Below, in pieces: positions 44,810 to 56,700 of a DNA stretch of 64,000 nt. Source of the DNA: Microcyclospora pomicola (Eukaryota; Ascomycota; Dothideomycetes; Capnodiales); NCBI GenBank assembly GCA_002786065.1, contig NHNY01000011.1:248001-312000 (forward strand), given 5' to 3'. The notes under the pieces were generated by a model. It was not told where the DNA came from. It did not search any database and saw nothing but the letters and a program-made list of their open reading frames with translations. The translations under genes and the position numbers were made by a program. Position 1 is the stretch's first letter, and every line of letters starts with the position of its first letter.

Positions 44810-46043
44810 CTACTTCTGGTCATGCTTTGCCGCATCATCCTTCATGCCTTGCTGGATCCACTTCTTCGACTCGGCTGCGTACCGCTCGAGCTTCTCCTTG
44901 TCCGCGAGGAGTTCCTTCTACACGGGGATAACCATCGGTCAGCATATTGGTCGCAATCGTGATCGAGAGAAAGCCTCTCCCGCTCCTTTTCTCACGAGCT
45001 CTGGAGTGGAAGAGAGTAACCCTGAGGTTTCGAACTCACCATCCTATACGGACTCGGCACATTGGCACCTTTCTGCAGCGCCGGACGCGCCCACATGCGC
45101 TCATCCCATGCCTGCAGGTGCGGGAACTTGGCGATGTCGACGCCGGCCCAGCCAGCGGCGGCGACCCAGCCCCAGTGCGCGATGTCGGCGATGGAGAACT
45201 TGCCGCCGACGAGATAGTCACTCTTGGTTGCGGCCAGGTGCGCCTCGAGCACGCTGTACAGCCGGCGCGTCTCGTTCTGGTACCGGTTGATGCCGTACTC
45301 GATCGGCGTGGGCGCGTAGCGGTAGAAGTGGTTCGCTTGCCCTTGCATCGGTCCGACGCCGGCGTTCAGGAAGAAGAGCCAGTTGAGCATCTGTGATGGA
45401 GGGTTTCAGGTTAGATGTCGTCAAGGATTGGAAAGGAGGAAGGAAGAGTAGACTAGGAAGGATCCATCGTCGGAAATGTGCAATGAGAAGACTCACTTCA
45501 AAGTGCTCGCGGCTGCCAGGCGGGAAGCTGATCTTGTGCTCAGTGTCGTAGCGTTCGACGAGGTACAGCATGATGCCGCCGCTCTCAAAGAGATTGATTG
45601 GCTTCCCATCGGTGTGCTTGTCTGTCATTGCAGGAATGCGGCCATTGGGATTGATCTCGAGAAACCTAGAGCGCAGGATCGCACGAGTTAGAAATGTAAC
45701 CTATCGTACGGCACTATGCTTCCAGGGTCAATGCGAGTCAACTTACCATGGCTCCTTCTGCGTGTTCTTCGATATGTCGATCTTGGTGAACTCATATGGC
45801 AATCTGTCAACCCGAACAAAAGGTCAGTGATCGTTCTTTTGCATTTGTATAGTATGGAATGTTCTTAGGAGTGGCTCGTTTCGATCAGCATCGCTGGAAA
45901 GGAGCAGCAGTACAGCAACGACAAACAAAAAGCCTGGGTACACTGGCAGCGATAGCTCACCCTAATTCCTCCAACGTGATGGAGATCTTGATTCCATTAG
46001 GCGTTTGCGTGGTGTAAAGGTGAATGTCCGAGGAGGAAGACAT
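44810..46043 (-). CDS. Glutathione S-transferase, Ure2/theta-like
   Basis: Five exons: 46043-45961, 45803-45747, 45665-45497, 45390-45040 and 44917-44810 (introns of 157, 81, 106 and 122 bp), giving 255 residues. It should conjugate glutathione to electrophiles or act as a peroxidase/reductase in the cytosol. The N-terminal thioredoxin-like domain reads IHLYTTQTPNGIKISITLEE, then the fungal Ure2-like pattern FLEINPNGRIPAMTD with the cis-proline, and the glutathione-binding ESGGIMLYLVERYD. The C-terminal helical domain has QANHFYRYAPTPIEYGINRY and DYLVGGKFSIADIAHWGWVA, the canonical GST C motif. There is no asparagine-rich prion domain as in yeast Ure2, so a nitrogen-regulatory role is not implied. 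Confidence 0.93.
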
Positions 46044-46960
46044 GATGGCACTGCTGTCTCTTAATTCCGTTGCTGGCGAGATACGGTATGGGATGTAGGT
46101 CAAGTATAGCAATGACCGACCCCAAGAAAATGGTGTTCTAAGTGTAGGCAGGATTAGGACCAGATTGAAAGCTCATCCGCTCGCCTTAGAAGATACATTC
46201 ATGCGTCCTACTCCATGTCTGCTGACAATTGCATAGGGTCTTGATCAGACTGACGTCGTCCACACGCTTGCCCCACATTGCGTAGTGGACTAATGAATAT
46301 TCGACAGTACAGTACCTCATGCTTGACCAGTATGGCCAATGTGTAGGCTTACCATACCTTTCTTGACAACGCTAGGCACCACGGTTGAATGGTTTAGATA
46401 CACGAGACTCTTGGGTTTGTAGATCTCTCTGATCTTGCTACATGACTGGCCACAAAATGCTCGTCGTGGAAACAAGAATGCAGGGTGGTGCAGGGTTACT
46501 TGACTGAAACAAAGAATCGAGCTGGAGATGGAGACGGGACATGGTCATGTTCATGTTGTTCAGGATCCAGTGTGCGTGAGAATGGGAGGATTCACTGACC
46601 ATCTACTTGTGTCTTCGGATACAGGAGTTCATCGTCTGCATTCGTGCTGAAAAGTGTCATGGAAGAAACCCTTCGCAAGAGCACTCGGCTGGGCTTCGAG
46701 ATGCAAGTGGTCCGGACCGCATATTAGCATGGCAAACTTGACAAAGGAGCTGCGCGTGTGACAGTGGACATCGTAATTGTGGGCGATCCCTTTTTGAGCA
46801 TAAAAGTTTCTGGCATATGGAGACACCAGCCAAGGCTCTCCACCTTGCTTTGCGCGCCGGAACTCAACGGTCCATAAACAAGACAGCCCGAACCGTGACG
46901 AAAACTCCTCATCCGACCATACCACTCAGCACTGCATCGCCATCACTCTGTGCCATACAT
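46044..46960. other. Intergenic, no gene seen
   Basis: 917 bp holding the glutathione transferase promoter and the uL13 3' UTR. A 98-residue minus-strand frame (46629-46925) has no recognisable feature. Confidence 0.5.
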
Positions 46961-47825
46961 CTAGTATCCGTATTCGGCGAGCTGGGTCTTGGTCTTTTCG
47001 TCGATGTTGGCGTTGGACTTAGCATCAGCAAGAGATTTTCTTGCGGCGGTCTTGCGCTCGTAGTATGCTTGGCTCTTGACCTTTCTCCTCTCCTCGAGTC
47101 TGCAACGATACATATTAGCATCTATACCCGCCGTCGACTTATACAGCGTCCCAAAACATACCTTGCAACGACGTCCTGGTACTTCCATCCGAACTCGTGG
47201 CCCAATCTGCCGACCGTGCAGTACTTGCGACCAGGCTTCAACCTGAGCACGCGAAGCGCTTGTGGAACCACCTGTCTCTTCTTGCGGTCGTACGGTGGTG
47301 GGACACCCTCAAAGGTCTTCAGACGCTCCATAGCCTTTGCACCACGCTCGGTCTTGTGTGGGATCATGCCGCGGACGGTGCGCCAGAACATCATGGAGGG
47401 AGATCGGAAGTGCCATGGACCACCACGAGTTGGGTTGAAACGGGTCTGCTTGCGGAGGAAAGCGGAGTACTTCACTGTGGGAGGATTAGTACGGGTGGAG
47501 GGGATGGTTTCCTGACCGCAATCCGTGGTTGTCTTCGATCGTGGATTTCAAGATGGACGTACGCTTAGCCCTGAAGAACTCGCCGGAGATGTTGATCGCT
47601 TCGCATCGTACGACAACGATCTTCTGACCGTTGAGGAGCTGCTTGGCGACGGTCGAGGCGAGACGACCGAGAAGATGGCCCTTCGCGTCAATGACGATCT
47701 GTAGAGCAGTTATTGTTAGTTATGCCGTGCGTGTTGTAGTCATGTCTCCATGGACGGTGCGCATGGGTTGCCACAGATGCAATCAACTGGGAAGATTGAC
47801 ATACCACCGGTTCGAAGGTCGACAT
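46961..47825 (-). CDS. RPL16: 60S ribosomal protein uL13 (L13a/L16)
   Basis: Four exons: 47825-47805 (21 bp), 47698-47563, 47474-47162 and 47099-46961 (introns of 106, 88 and 62 bp), giving 202 residues, the usual fungal length. It is a component of the large ribosomal subunit. Exon 1 codes MSTFEPV; exon 2 gives [20 protein letters not shown] and [19 protein letters not shown]; exon 3 has [20 protein letters not shown] and [18 protein letters not shown]; exon 4 supplies the Lys/Arg-rich end [20 protein letters not shown]. All junctions restore the family sequence. It is head-to-head with the BAG-domain gene. Confidence 0.97.
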
Positions 47826-47847
47826 GGTGACTGTTGTGTTAGTAAAG

Positions 47848-49303
47848 ATGACAGGTGCGTAGCTCGTCGTCAAGAGAGAGGACTTCGTCGTGGGTTGGGT
47901 GTGCTCAATTCGACAAGTCTTGGCAGGAAAGTTCGAACCAATCGGTGCACTCCGAGATCTTGGTGCCTGAGGCCAAATCTGGACGTAATGCTCCCAGGCC
48001 CCACCACCAGGTTGGGCACTGGAACATCTCACTGTCCATCAAAACTCCCGGCCAGTCTTTCAGAGTCGACCGCATCGCTACAGCCTTCCACTCAGATTGT
48101 TGTGCAGCGAAACGAACTATCCTGGCGTCACCGACCATATTCGAAACGCTGTATCATCGTGTACTGCATACCGCCAACACATCGTCCTCACTGCCACGCC
48201 AGGCAGTCGATCAATTACTGGCAATCGTGGCAGGCACATCGCAATCACCTACTGCCGATTCCAGTCTGCAGGAAAGCATCCACCACTATACCCAGCGCCT
48301 GGCTGAACATTTCTCGTCTCGATCCGCCCTTGAGAACACCCCCATTGTACTCGCCATCTGCACATTCGTCGTCCTTCTTATGTCCTGGACTTCACGCTTC
48401 GGCAATCTAGGCCGCTTCTCACCCTTCACGCGGTCTCCCCCTCAAGGATCCAACAAGGTCAGCGATGCAGACTTCAGCTACATCACTGCCGAAGACTTAC
48501 GGAACCTTCAGGCCGAACAAAGCAATCAAGCCGAGTCACCTGCAGATTATGGCCCGCCTCGAGATACCGATGTGTTGATCTTGAAGAGCAAGAAGAAGGA
48601 ATATCCTGTTCACTTTCCTGCCTACAGCATTGCCAAAGGCGAGGTGACGATTCGAGAAGTGCGCGAGCATGCAGCAAGGAAAACATCGTCAGACCCGTCA
48701 AGGGTGAAGCTATTGTACAAGGGCAAGAACCTGAAGGATGATTCGCGAACGGCGAAGCAAGAAGGTCTCAGAGACGGGGCGGAGCTGATGTGTGCGATCG
48801 CTGAGACCACTCAGTCTGAAAGCGACGATGATGAAGAGGACGACGAATTTGCCGGACTTGACAATGATCCCAACGATGATGGCGAGCCCCGAAGGCGAAG
48901 GAACAGAGGCAAGAAGACGAAGCGACGAAACAAACGCGGCCAGACCTCTGGCACGAGCACGCCACAGCAAGAATCTGGTCTTGGTGTGCCGCCTGCGCAG
49001 ACGTCTCGTGCGCCTTCACCTAAGCCAGCGGTGCCCGTCACGCCATTAGAGAAACTTGCGGCTTTGCGCGCAACACTACACACGTTCCACCCTGATGTAG
49101 ACAAATTCCGAAACAACCCGCCCGCTGATCCTGCGAAGCGCGACTTTGAACATAAACGATTATCGGAGACCATCTTGACGCAGGTTCTGCTGAAACTGGA
49201 TGCTGTAGAGACGGATGGCGACGCCGATGCGAGACTCAAGCGGAAAGAATTGGTCAAGGAAACCCAGAGTCTGTTGCAGGAAATCGATGCGGCGCGGGGC
49301 TAA
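47848..49303 (+). CDS. BAG-domain protein with TM segment and ubiquitin-like domain
   Basis: The body (to 49303) is firm; the 5' end is not. The open frame to 47855 begins with GTG. My best model is exon 1 47848-47854 (ATGACAG, donor gtgcgt) joined to 48096-49303, giving 404 residues starting MTDCCAAKRTILASP. A shorter alternative starts at the ATG at 48380 (307 residues, MSWTSRFGNLGRFSPF) but loses the membrane segment. In the long model: TM PIVLAICTFVVLLMSW at about 85-101; ubiquitin-like domain at about 160-240 (HFPAYSIAKGEVTIREVREH, KLLYKGKNLKDDSRT); acidic then basic linker (NRGKKTKRRNKRG); BAG domain at about 320-400 (TPLEKLAALRATLHTFHPDV, then HKRLSETILTQVLLKLDAVE). BAG proteins are Hsp70 nucleotide-exchange factors; the TM type resembles fission-yeast Bag101 and yeast Snl1 at the ER/nuclear envelope. 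Confidence 0.78.
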
Positions 49304-50155
49304 GAAGAGGAAGTGAACACTCAGCAACATTTGATGCGATTCAGCGAGCGAGGGCATTAACTAATGTATCTGCACGGGAGATCTTCGCATATCCCTGGAC
49401 GAGGGAAGAGCAGTACTGTTGTCGAACGGTAATTATCGACCTTGGCATTGGCATTAGAGATGTCCAGGATAGAATGGTATTCGGACAGCAGCAGAATGCG
49501 CCATACATGCGTCAGTGGCAGCTGTTTGGGAAGTGAATGATAATACATGTTTCGCAGACACAGCCGATGCAAATCGCTCTCGCTGTGTTTGCGTTGACCT
49601 CTGCAATATCAAATGCAACCACCAATACTCGAGACCCGACTTGTGCGCCTAAGTGCAATATACATCCAATATGTTCCCCCACGTAAAGCAGGATAGTTCA
49701 TGCTTTGCCGGCCACCAAACGTTTGAATGGTGCTGGGAGATGCTCGGACCATTCGATCACCTCTCCATCTCGGTGGTGTGTCTCATTCGTAAGATACAAT
49801 CTTCCTCCCGCTGCGGACAAATGGAATGAACATTGGTGTGCACTCCGAATCGACCTCGTTCTCACGTGTCAATCGCAGCCGAAGCTCCACCGCTTCGGCG
49901 AGCTTTCCCCACACAAACATCCGTTGCTCCATTCGAGGCTTTGCCGATGGTCCCATTATTGAATGCAGGAATAGGATGTTGGTATAATGTCCACAGGAGT
50001 GACTTGACTCCAGAGAAGCTGCTCCGTCTTATTACACGATTGCTCTATCAGGTTGGAAGACTCAAGCGACGTGCTGCTATCGGTGACCCGAGCTTGAATC
50101 GCTGCAGAACGACCCAAGCAACTCTCTTTCGTCAACATTCCCAACCGTATCCCCA
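49304..50155. other. Intergenic, no gene seen
   Basis: 852 bp between the BAG gene stop and the acyl-activating enzyme start, both on the + strand. No coding frame or repeat seen. Confidence 0.55.
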
Positions 50156-52125
50156 ATGTCGTCCGCTCTCAAGCGCCTTTCTGATCTCGCCTCTCATCTC
50201 CTACCTTCTACGACTCCATCGCCGACCTCGCCCTCCTCCACCGGTCTCGATGGCTCCTCCACCCTCTCTCCATCTTCCGAAACCCACGCCCACACCCACC
50301 ACATCCACCAGCTCTCGCCGAACTTCTTCCTCTGGCGCGCCGCCCAGGTCGAACCCGATGCGATCGCCGTCTACCACCGCACAGCCACCGGCCAGATCCT
50401 GCGCCGCACATACCAGGAGACGGCGGACCGCAGTCGCGGGCTGGCCTACTATCTGAAGAAGCAGGGTCTGAAGCGAGTCGGGATCCTGGCGCCCAATACT
50501 CCAGCCTTCCTCGAGAGCACGTTCGGCATCGGCGCTGCCGGCGGCGTCAATGTCGCGATCAACTACCGGCTGAAGAAGGACGACATCGCATACATCTTCA
50601 CCCACGCAGAAGTGGAGGCGATCATCGTCGACGCGGAGTTTGTGGATTTGCTGGACGCGTACCGGGCGGCGCATCCGCTTGTCCCGTTCATCGTGGACAC
50701 GGATACGGGCGTGACGGTGGGTGAAAAGGCGGGTCCATTTGATCATGCGGTGCTAGAGGGATGGCGGTATGAGCAGGAGACGGGTGGGAAAGGGTGGGAA
50801 GGATTGCAGACGGCGGCGAAAGACGAGGACGATATGATTGCGTTGGCTTATACGAGCGGGACCACCGCGAGGCCGAAGGGTGTGGAGTATACACATCGCT
50901 CGGCATATCTAGCGGCGATGAGCAACGTGATCGAGAGTGGGCTGAATACATGGTTGACGGGTGCCGAGAGATGTCATTACTTATGGACTGTAGGTGAAGC
51001 TCCGTTCATTTCTGAGACGCCTACAGCTCATCGATGCTTTGATGCGGGACGGAGTGGTTGAGCTGACTGATGTGCTAGCTGCCTATGTTCCATGCCACTG
51101 GCTGGACGTTCCCATGGGCTGTGACGGCTGTTCGCGGCACGCATTACTGTCTTCGAAAGATCGACTACCCGGAGATCTGGCGATTGCTGAAGGAAGAGAA
51201 GATCAGCCATTACTGCGCGGCACCAACGGTAAACACCTTGTTGTGTGCGGACCCCAATGCGGAGAAACTGCCAGGTGAGACGTGGAAACATCGTAAGCAG
51301 CATGTAATTCTCACATACTGATATGTGACAGAGCCCGTACGAGTCACAGTCGCTGCCTCACCACCCACCGCCCACCTTTTCGAGACCATGGAGAACCTCA
51401 ATCTTCACCCCGTCCACGTCTACGGTTTGACGGAGACCTACGGCCCAATCACAAAGGGCTACCACCTCCCTACGTGGCAAACTCTTCCCACGAAGGAGCG
51501 GTACGCGAAGATGGCTCGACAAGGACACGGTAACATCCTCTCGCTACCCGCACGCGTGATCAAAACGACCGAGGACGAAGGGGGCGCGTGGGAAGCGAAA
51601 GGCGTGGTGGATGTGGCCAAGAACGGCCAGGAGATTGGCGAGATCGTGTTCGTCGGCAACATCTGCGCCAAAGGGTACTACAAGGACGCGGCGGCGACGC
51701 GCAAATTATTCGCCGGCGGTGTCCAGCACAGCGGCGATCTGGCCGTGTGGCACCCGGATGGCTCCATCCAGATTCTCGACCGGGCCAAGGACATCATCAT
51801 CTCCGGCGGGGAGAACATCTCTTCCGTCGCGCTCGAGTCGATGCTCGTGACCCATCCGGATGTTCTGGAGGCGGCGTGTGTCGCCGTCGCGGACGAGCAG
51901 TGGGGCGAGCGGCCTAAGGCGTTTGTGACCTTAAAGACGGGAAAGGAAGGGCAAGTCACTGGAGACGACATCATCAAGTGGGCGAAAGGGAAGAGCGAGA
52001 TCTCCAAGTTCATGGTGCCGAGGGAGATCGAGGTGTTGGACGAACTGCCTAAGACGAGTACGGGCAAGTTGAGGAAGAACGTGCTGCGGGATTGGGCCAA
52101 GGGCGGTAGCCGGAGTAATGAATGA
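50156..52125 (+). CDS. AMP-dependent acyl-activating enzyme (acyl-CoA ligase)
   Basis: Three exons: 50156-50989, 51079-51274 and 51332-52125 (introns of 89 and 57 bp), giving 607 residues. It should adenylate a carboxylic acid and form its CoA thioester. The A3/P-loop reads YTSGTTARPKGVEYTH; the usual glycine after the Thr-Thr is alanine. LPMFHATGWTFPWAVTAVRG and CAAPTVNTLL are the pattern of the medium-chain acyl-activating enzymes near plant AAE clade VI. Later motifs: YGLTETYGP (A5), HSGDLAVWHPDGSIQILDRAKD (A7/A8) , ISGGENISSVALESML, and the catalytic lysine in LPKTSTGKLRKNVLRD (A10). The end is SRSNE, not a peroxisomal SKL signal. The N-terminal 50 residues are Ser/Thr/Pro-rich. The acid used cannot be inferred. 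Confidence 0.92.
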
Positions 52126-53717
52126 GCGACTTGTGCAATATGTAGACGTCGTGCTGAAATGCTATGATCATGATCATGACGTGGTTGCCTATGGATGAGG
52201 CTGCTGCAGTGAGGGTTGTTTGCATGCTTTCGTGTCGGGCGATGCATGTACGTTCGCCTCAGTAAGCGTGATGACTCCAGCATGGAAGCTGTGACTACCT
52301 GTTGAGGAGTGCAGGTACTAGGGGAAGGCTGCAGATGAGGGCTGCAGGGGGTGGGGAGACCGACGTGAAGCCAAGGCTGCAAATTGCATATCCACGTCGT
52401 GTATGTCTCCTGGTCATGTCGATGACCCGCGCACCTCAGGAGTGATCACAGCGATCTGATATTGATCAGGCGGGATACTATTGTCGTGGCCGCAGTCGAA
52501 AAAAGTTATTCAGCAAGAAAGCATCTTGTCCGTACATGACGGAATCGATAAATTGCACGGATGCCAGCCCATCAATGCGATGTATGAATGCTGAAAAGCA
52601 TGCCTATTTTCGAGTTGCGAACTCGACATCACCAGGCTGCAATTTATAACGTGGTCATCGAGTCGACATCACCAGACGACGGATTTTGTGTCATCAAGAC
52701 TTCATCGTTTCGACAGTGTGAAGACCGCCTTGTCCAGAAGAAGTCCATCTACAGACTACAGTACACAGTTCGCATCTGTGTCTATCGTTGGTGGCGCATT
52801 TTGGCGGCAGGTAAACTCCAGCTGGCCTTGTGGCCTGGCGGCTGTGATTGGTTGCAGATTTCGTGGAGAGACATGCTTCTCGATAGCCACCAGGCTGGCG
52901 AGCTTTGCCAGATCTTCACCCGGACGGCATAATGCGGGGAACATATAGATCAATGTGACAAAGAGGAGTGTGCACTGACTGTCAGATCGACGTGACTGAA
53001 TGCTTCAGTTGGTCCAGAGTCGATGCCTTGGCTGAGAGTGTGGTGAAGAAGAAGACTGACGATGGTGGCCACGACCTTTTTCGATGAGTCACGGGACGAT
53101 AGGCACGTCTTTGGTGGAAGTCAGCGGACATGAGATGACATGTCGATCCGCAAATTGGTGTCTTTGTGTCGATGTTCGGCGTCGGACAGGCAATCAACGT
53201 GCAAGCAATTGGAATCATTGACGGTACGGTGAATGTAGGTAGACAGCATGTCCAACAATCCGTCGTCCGCAGCAGATGATGTTGATGTGATGCGCCAAAG
53301 AGGCGACGTTGGCAGAGACAGAAAATGAGGCAGAACAAGCGCGGCCGGGAGACGGGAAGTCTAAGACCCCGGCGGCGGCCACGAATACTTAACAAACGCG
53401 GGCAGCCCCTCGGAGCAGAGGAGGAAGCATCATGTCGCTCCAGCTACTGTCCCTCTAACTTCACTCCACCACTGATTGGTGCGCCACTTTCGACATCACG
53501 TGCTCTCTTGCTCCCACAACACATCTGCATGTACATGTACCTCTCCCCGTACATGTGTGGTTAACACTCCTCATATATGTTCGTTCACTCGCCCATGGAC
53601 CCGCCAGCACAAGAACCAATGCCCTCACCGTCTTGAGCGTGGTCGCATTGTCACCTCTTTTCCTTGTTGCACTTTCCGGCGTTGGGTGGGTTTCAGCGTT
53701 GATGCGCCACGACGAAA
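52126..53717. other. Intergenic, MOT1 promoter side
   Basis: 1.6 kb between the acyl-activating enzyme stop and the MOT1 start. Only short frames (largest 144 residues, no protein character). Confidence 0.5.
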
Positions 53718-56700
53718 ATGTCTACTTCACGGTACGTATCTCGTGCTGATGATGACCGTTGTGAAGTGCTTGCTGACATTCATCAACGCAGTCTTGATCG
53801 ATTGGTCGTTCTACTGGAAACCGGAAGCACCCAGCTCATCCGTAATACTGCTGCACAACAACTCGCAGACGTGCAGAAAAACCATCCCGACGAGCTATTC
53901 AATCTGCTGACCAGAGTCGTTCCATATCTCCGGAATCCATCATGGGACACTCGGATTGCTGCCGCCAGAGCCATTGGCGGTATCGTAGAGCATGCCGAAC
54001 GATACGACCCCAACGCTACCTTGGATGAGTCCGGCTCCCATGCCAATGGCGATGGACTTAAGCAGGAGAACGGCGCTGCTGTAGTTTCTTCTGGCCCGGA
54101 TCAACTTCAGCTGGGTACCCTTGATGTCGAAGCCATTTTGACGAATGGCAAGGAACTGCTCGGCAACGCGGGAAAGCAATACGACTTTAATCTGGCAGGT
54201 CTGAATGCGCTCGAACGGCTCAAACATCAGAAGAAGACCCTCACGGCCCGCCTTGGCTTGGGTGGCGACTACATGGAAGAAGAGCTCCTGACCGAGAAGG
54301 ATATTGTCCATCGACCAGGATCTTTCACCACCCCAGGTCTGCCCCCACTTGAAACCAGCATGTCCAAAGCGAGCTCGCCCGGGACTGGTGACGATACATT
54401 CATCAAGTCCCCAGACGAGACGTCGCTTCAAACCCCTCAAACACCGTCCGGAGACGTCATGAGTAAACGACAACTCAACATGCTGAAACGACGTCGCAAA
54501 GAAGAATTGAAACGCGATAACAAGAAATTCAAGTACGATTTCGGAGCTCGTCGTGAGAGCACTACTGTCATGCAGACCCCCACAGACGGTGATGTGAAGC
54601 AGGAACCGAAGGACGAACCTGCTCCAAATGGACATGCAGACTATTTCACGATTGGCGGCAAGGGTGGGGGCGAGGAAGACACCAAGGTTGTGTCTGAGTA
54701 CAAGGGCATGCCAGTCCAGGACAAATCGTCCCTGCTCACCGACGCGGAGGAAGAAGGTAACGAATGGACTTTCGAGCGACTATGCGAGTTTCTCACAGTG
54801 GATATGTTCGACCCCAACTGGGAGATCCGGCATGGTGCTGCCATGGGCTTACGAGAGATCGTCCGTACGCATGGCGCTGGTGCTGGTCGACGTGCTGGAA
54901 AGAGTCGTGCTGAGAACGACGCACTCAACCGCGCCTGGCTGGATGACCTGGCTTGTCGTATCTGCTGCGTATTCATGCTGGATAGATTCGCCGACTACGT
55001 CTCTGACAATGCTGTGGCCCCCATCCGTGAGACCGTTGGTCAGGTGCTAGGTGCCGTCCTTCAATATCTTCCATCGACGTCTGTACACGAGATCAATCAC
55101 ATACTCTACCGGCTGGTGATGCAAAAAGACCTCAAAGTATCGAGACGGATATGGCATGCCTGCCATGGTGGCATGATCGGTATGCGTTACTTGGTCGCAG
55201 TCCGGACGGATCTCCTCTTCCAAGACAGCTCCCTCATGGATGGTGTCTTGGAATGCGTCATCAAAGGTCTTGGAGACAGCGATGATGATGTACGCTCAGT
55301 CAGTGCTGCAACCCTGATCCCTGTCGCGCAAGAATTCGTGAACGTACGGTCAGGAGAGCTTAGCCACCTTATCAGCGTGGTTTGGGAATGCTTGTCGAGT
55401 CTCAGTGATGACCTGAGCGCCAGCACCGGCTCGGTCATGGACCTACTCGCAAAACTCTGCAGCTTCCCAGAGGTTCTGGCTGCTATGAAACAGAACGCTG
55501 CTTCGGACCCAGATCAATCATTCGACGAGCTGGTACCACGACTCTACCCGTTCCTTCGACACACAATCACTAGTGTACGCTCGGCTGTCCTGAGGGCTCT
55601 TTTGACTTTCATCAACATCGAGGGTGCCGAGACGAAAGGCTGGATCAACGGGAAAGCACTCCGCTTAGTTTATCAGAACTTACTCGTAGAACGGCACGAG
55701 TCGGTCCTGAGACTTTCGCTCGAAGTATGGAATGCTCTTGCAGACGCACTAGCAGCCAGATCTCCACAAGCGTTCAAGGAGGAGTTCGCCATGCATGCAG
55801 CTCCTCTCATCACTCTTACCATTCACCCAATCGGCATCAGTCGAAATCCTATACCGATGGACGTCACCTTATTCATCAAGCCGTCTGGACAGACCTATCT
55901 TCCAATGGCGAACGTGCACCGTTCACCCCCTATCAACGGGTCGGAGCCTTCGAGAAAGCGTCGTAGGTCTGACAAAACGCAGGTCGTTGCATTGGTGCCC
56001 ACCCCTTCGACAACGTCGCATAACATCGACGCCGCTATCATGCAAGGAGATGTTGACCTTGTCGGGTCTGATATCATGATCAAGACACGAATCTTCGCTA
56101 CCAGAGCACTTGGAAAGGCCATCGCATTGTGGCCAGTCGACGAGCGACTTTCGTATTTCGGCTCGAAACTACTCCCGGGCCTCAGATCACCGTATGCATC
56201 GACGCAAACATTCACAAGCATGGGTCTTGAAAGTTTCGCAATGGCTTCCCATGCATCTCAGGACGAATTCGCCGCGGCAGCAGCAAGCGAGCTGCGGTCG
56301 TTAGTCGAAGACGAGAGGCCAGCGTGGTATAGTGACTTCACAAACTACCTTCGGATCGCCCGTGCGCAATGCCAACAGCTGCTCAATACTTTTACCGACC
56401 ATGCTCATGTGCCAGGCGGGAAGCTACCAATCATTGCAGTCGTGTGTCAGGGCGAAACAGAAGCTGGCAAGAACGCATTCGCCATCGCTGATGCCGAGCG
56501 GATCGTCACGCAGGACTATGAAAAGCTCCGTAAAGGTCTGTCGAGCATACAAAGACTATCCGCTGCTGAAGTCCTGAGCACTGCGAAGCTGGATGCAGAG
56601 GCCGCGGTCGCGGAAGCACAGAACGCAAAGAGCAAAGCGGATCTGCGCATTCGGTCATCCGCAGCCGGTGCCTTGATCGCCTTGAACCAGATTTCCAAGA

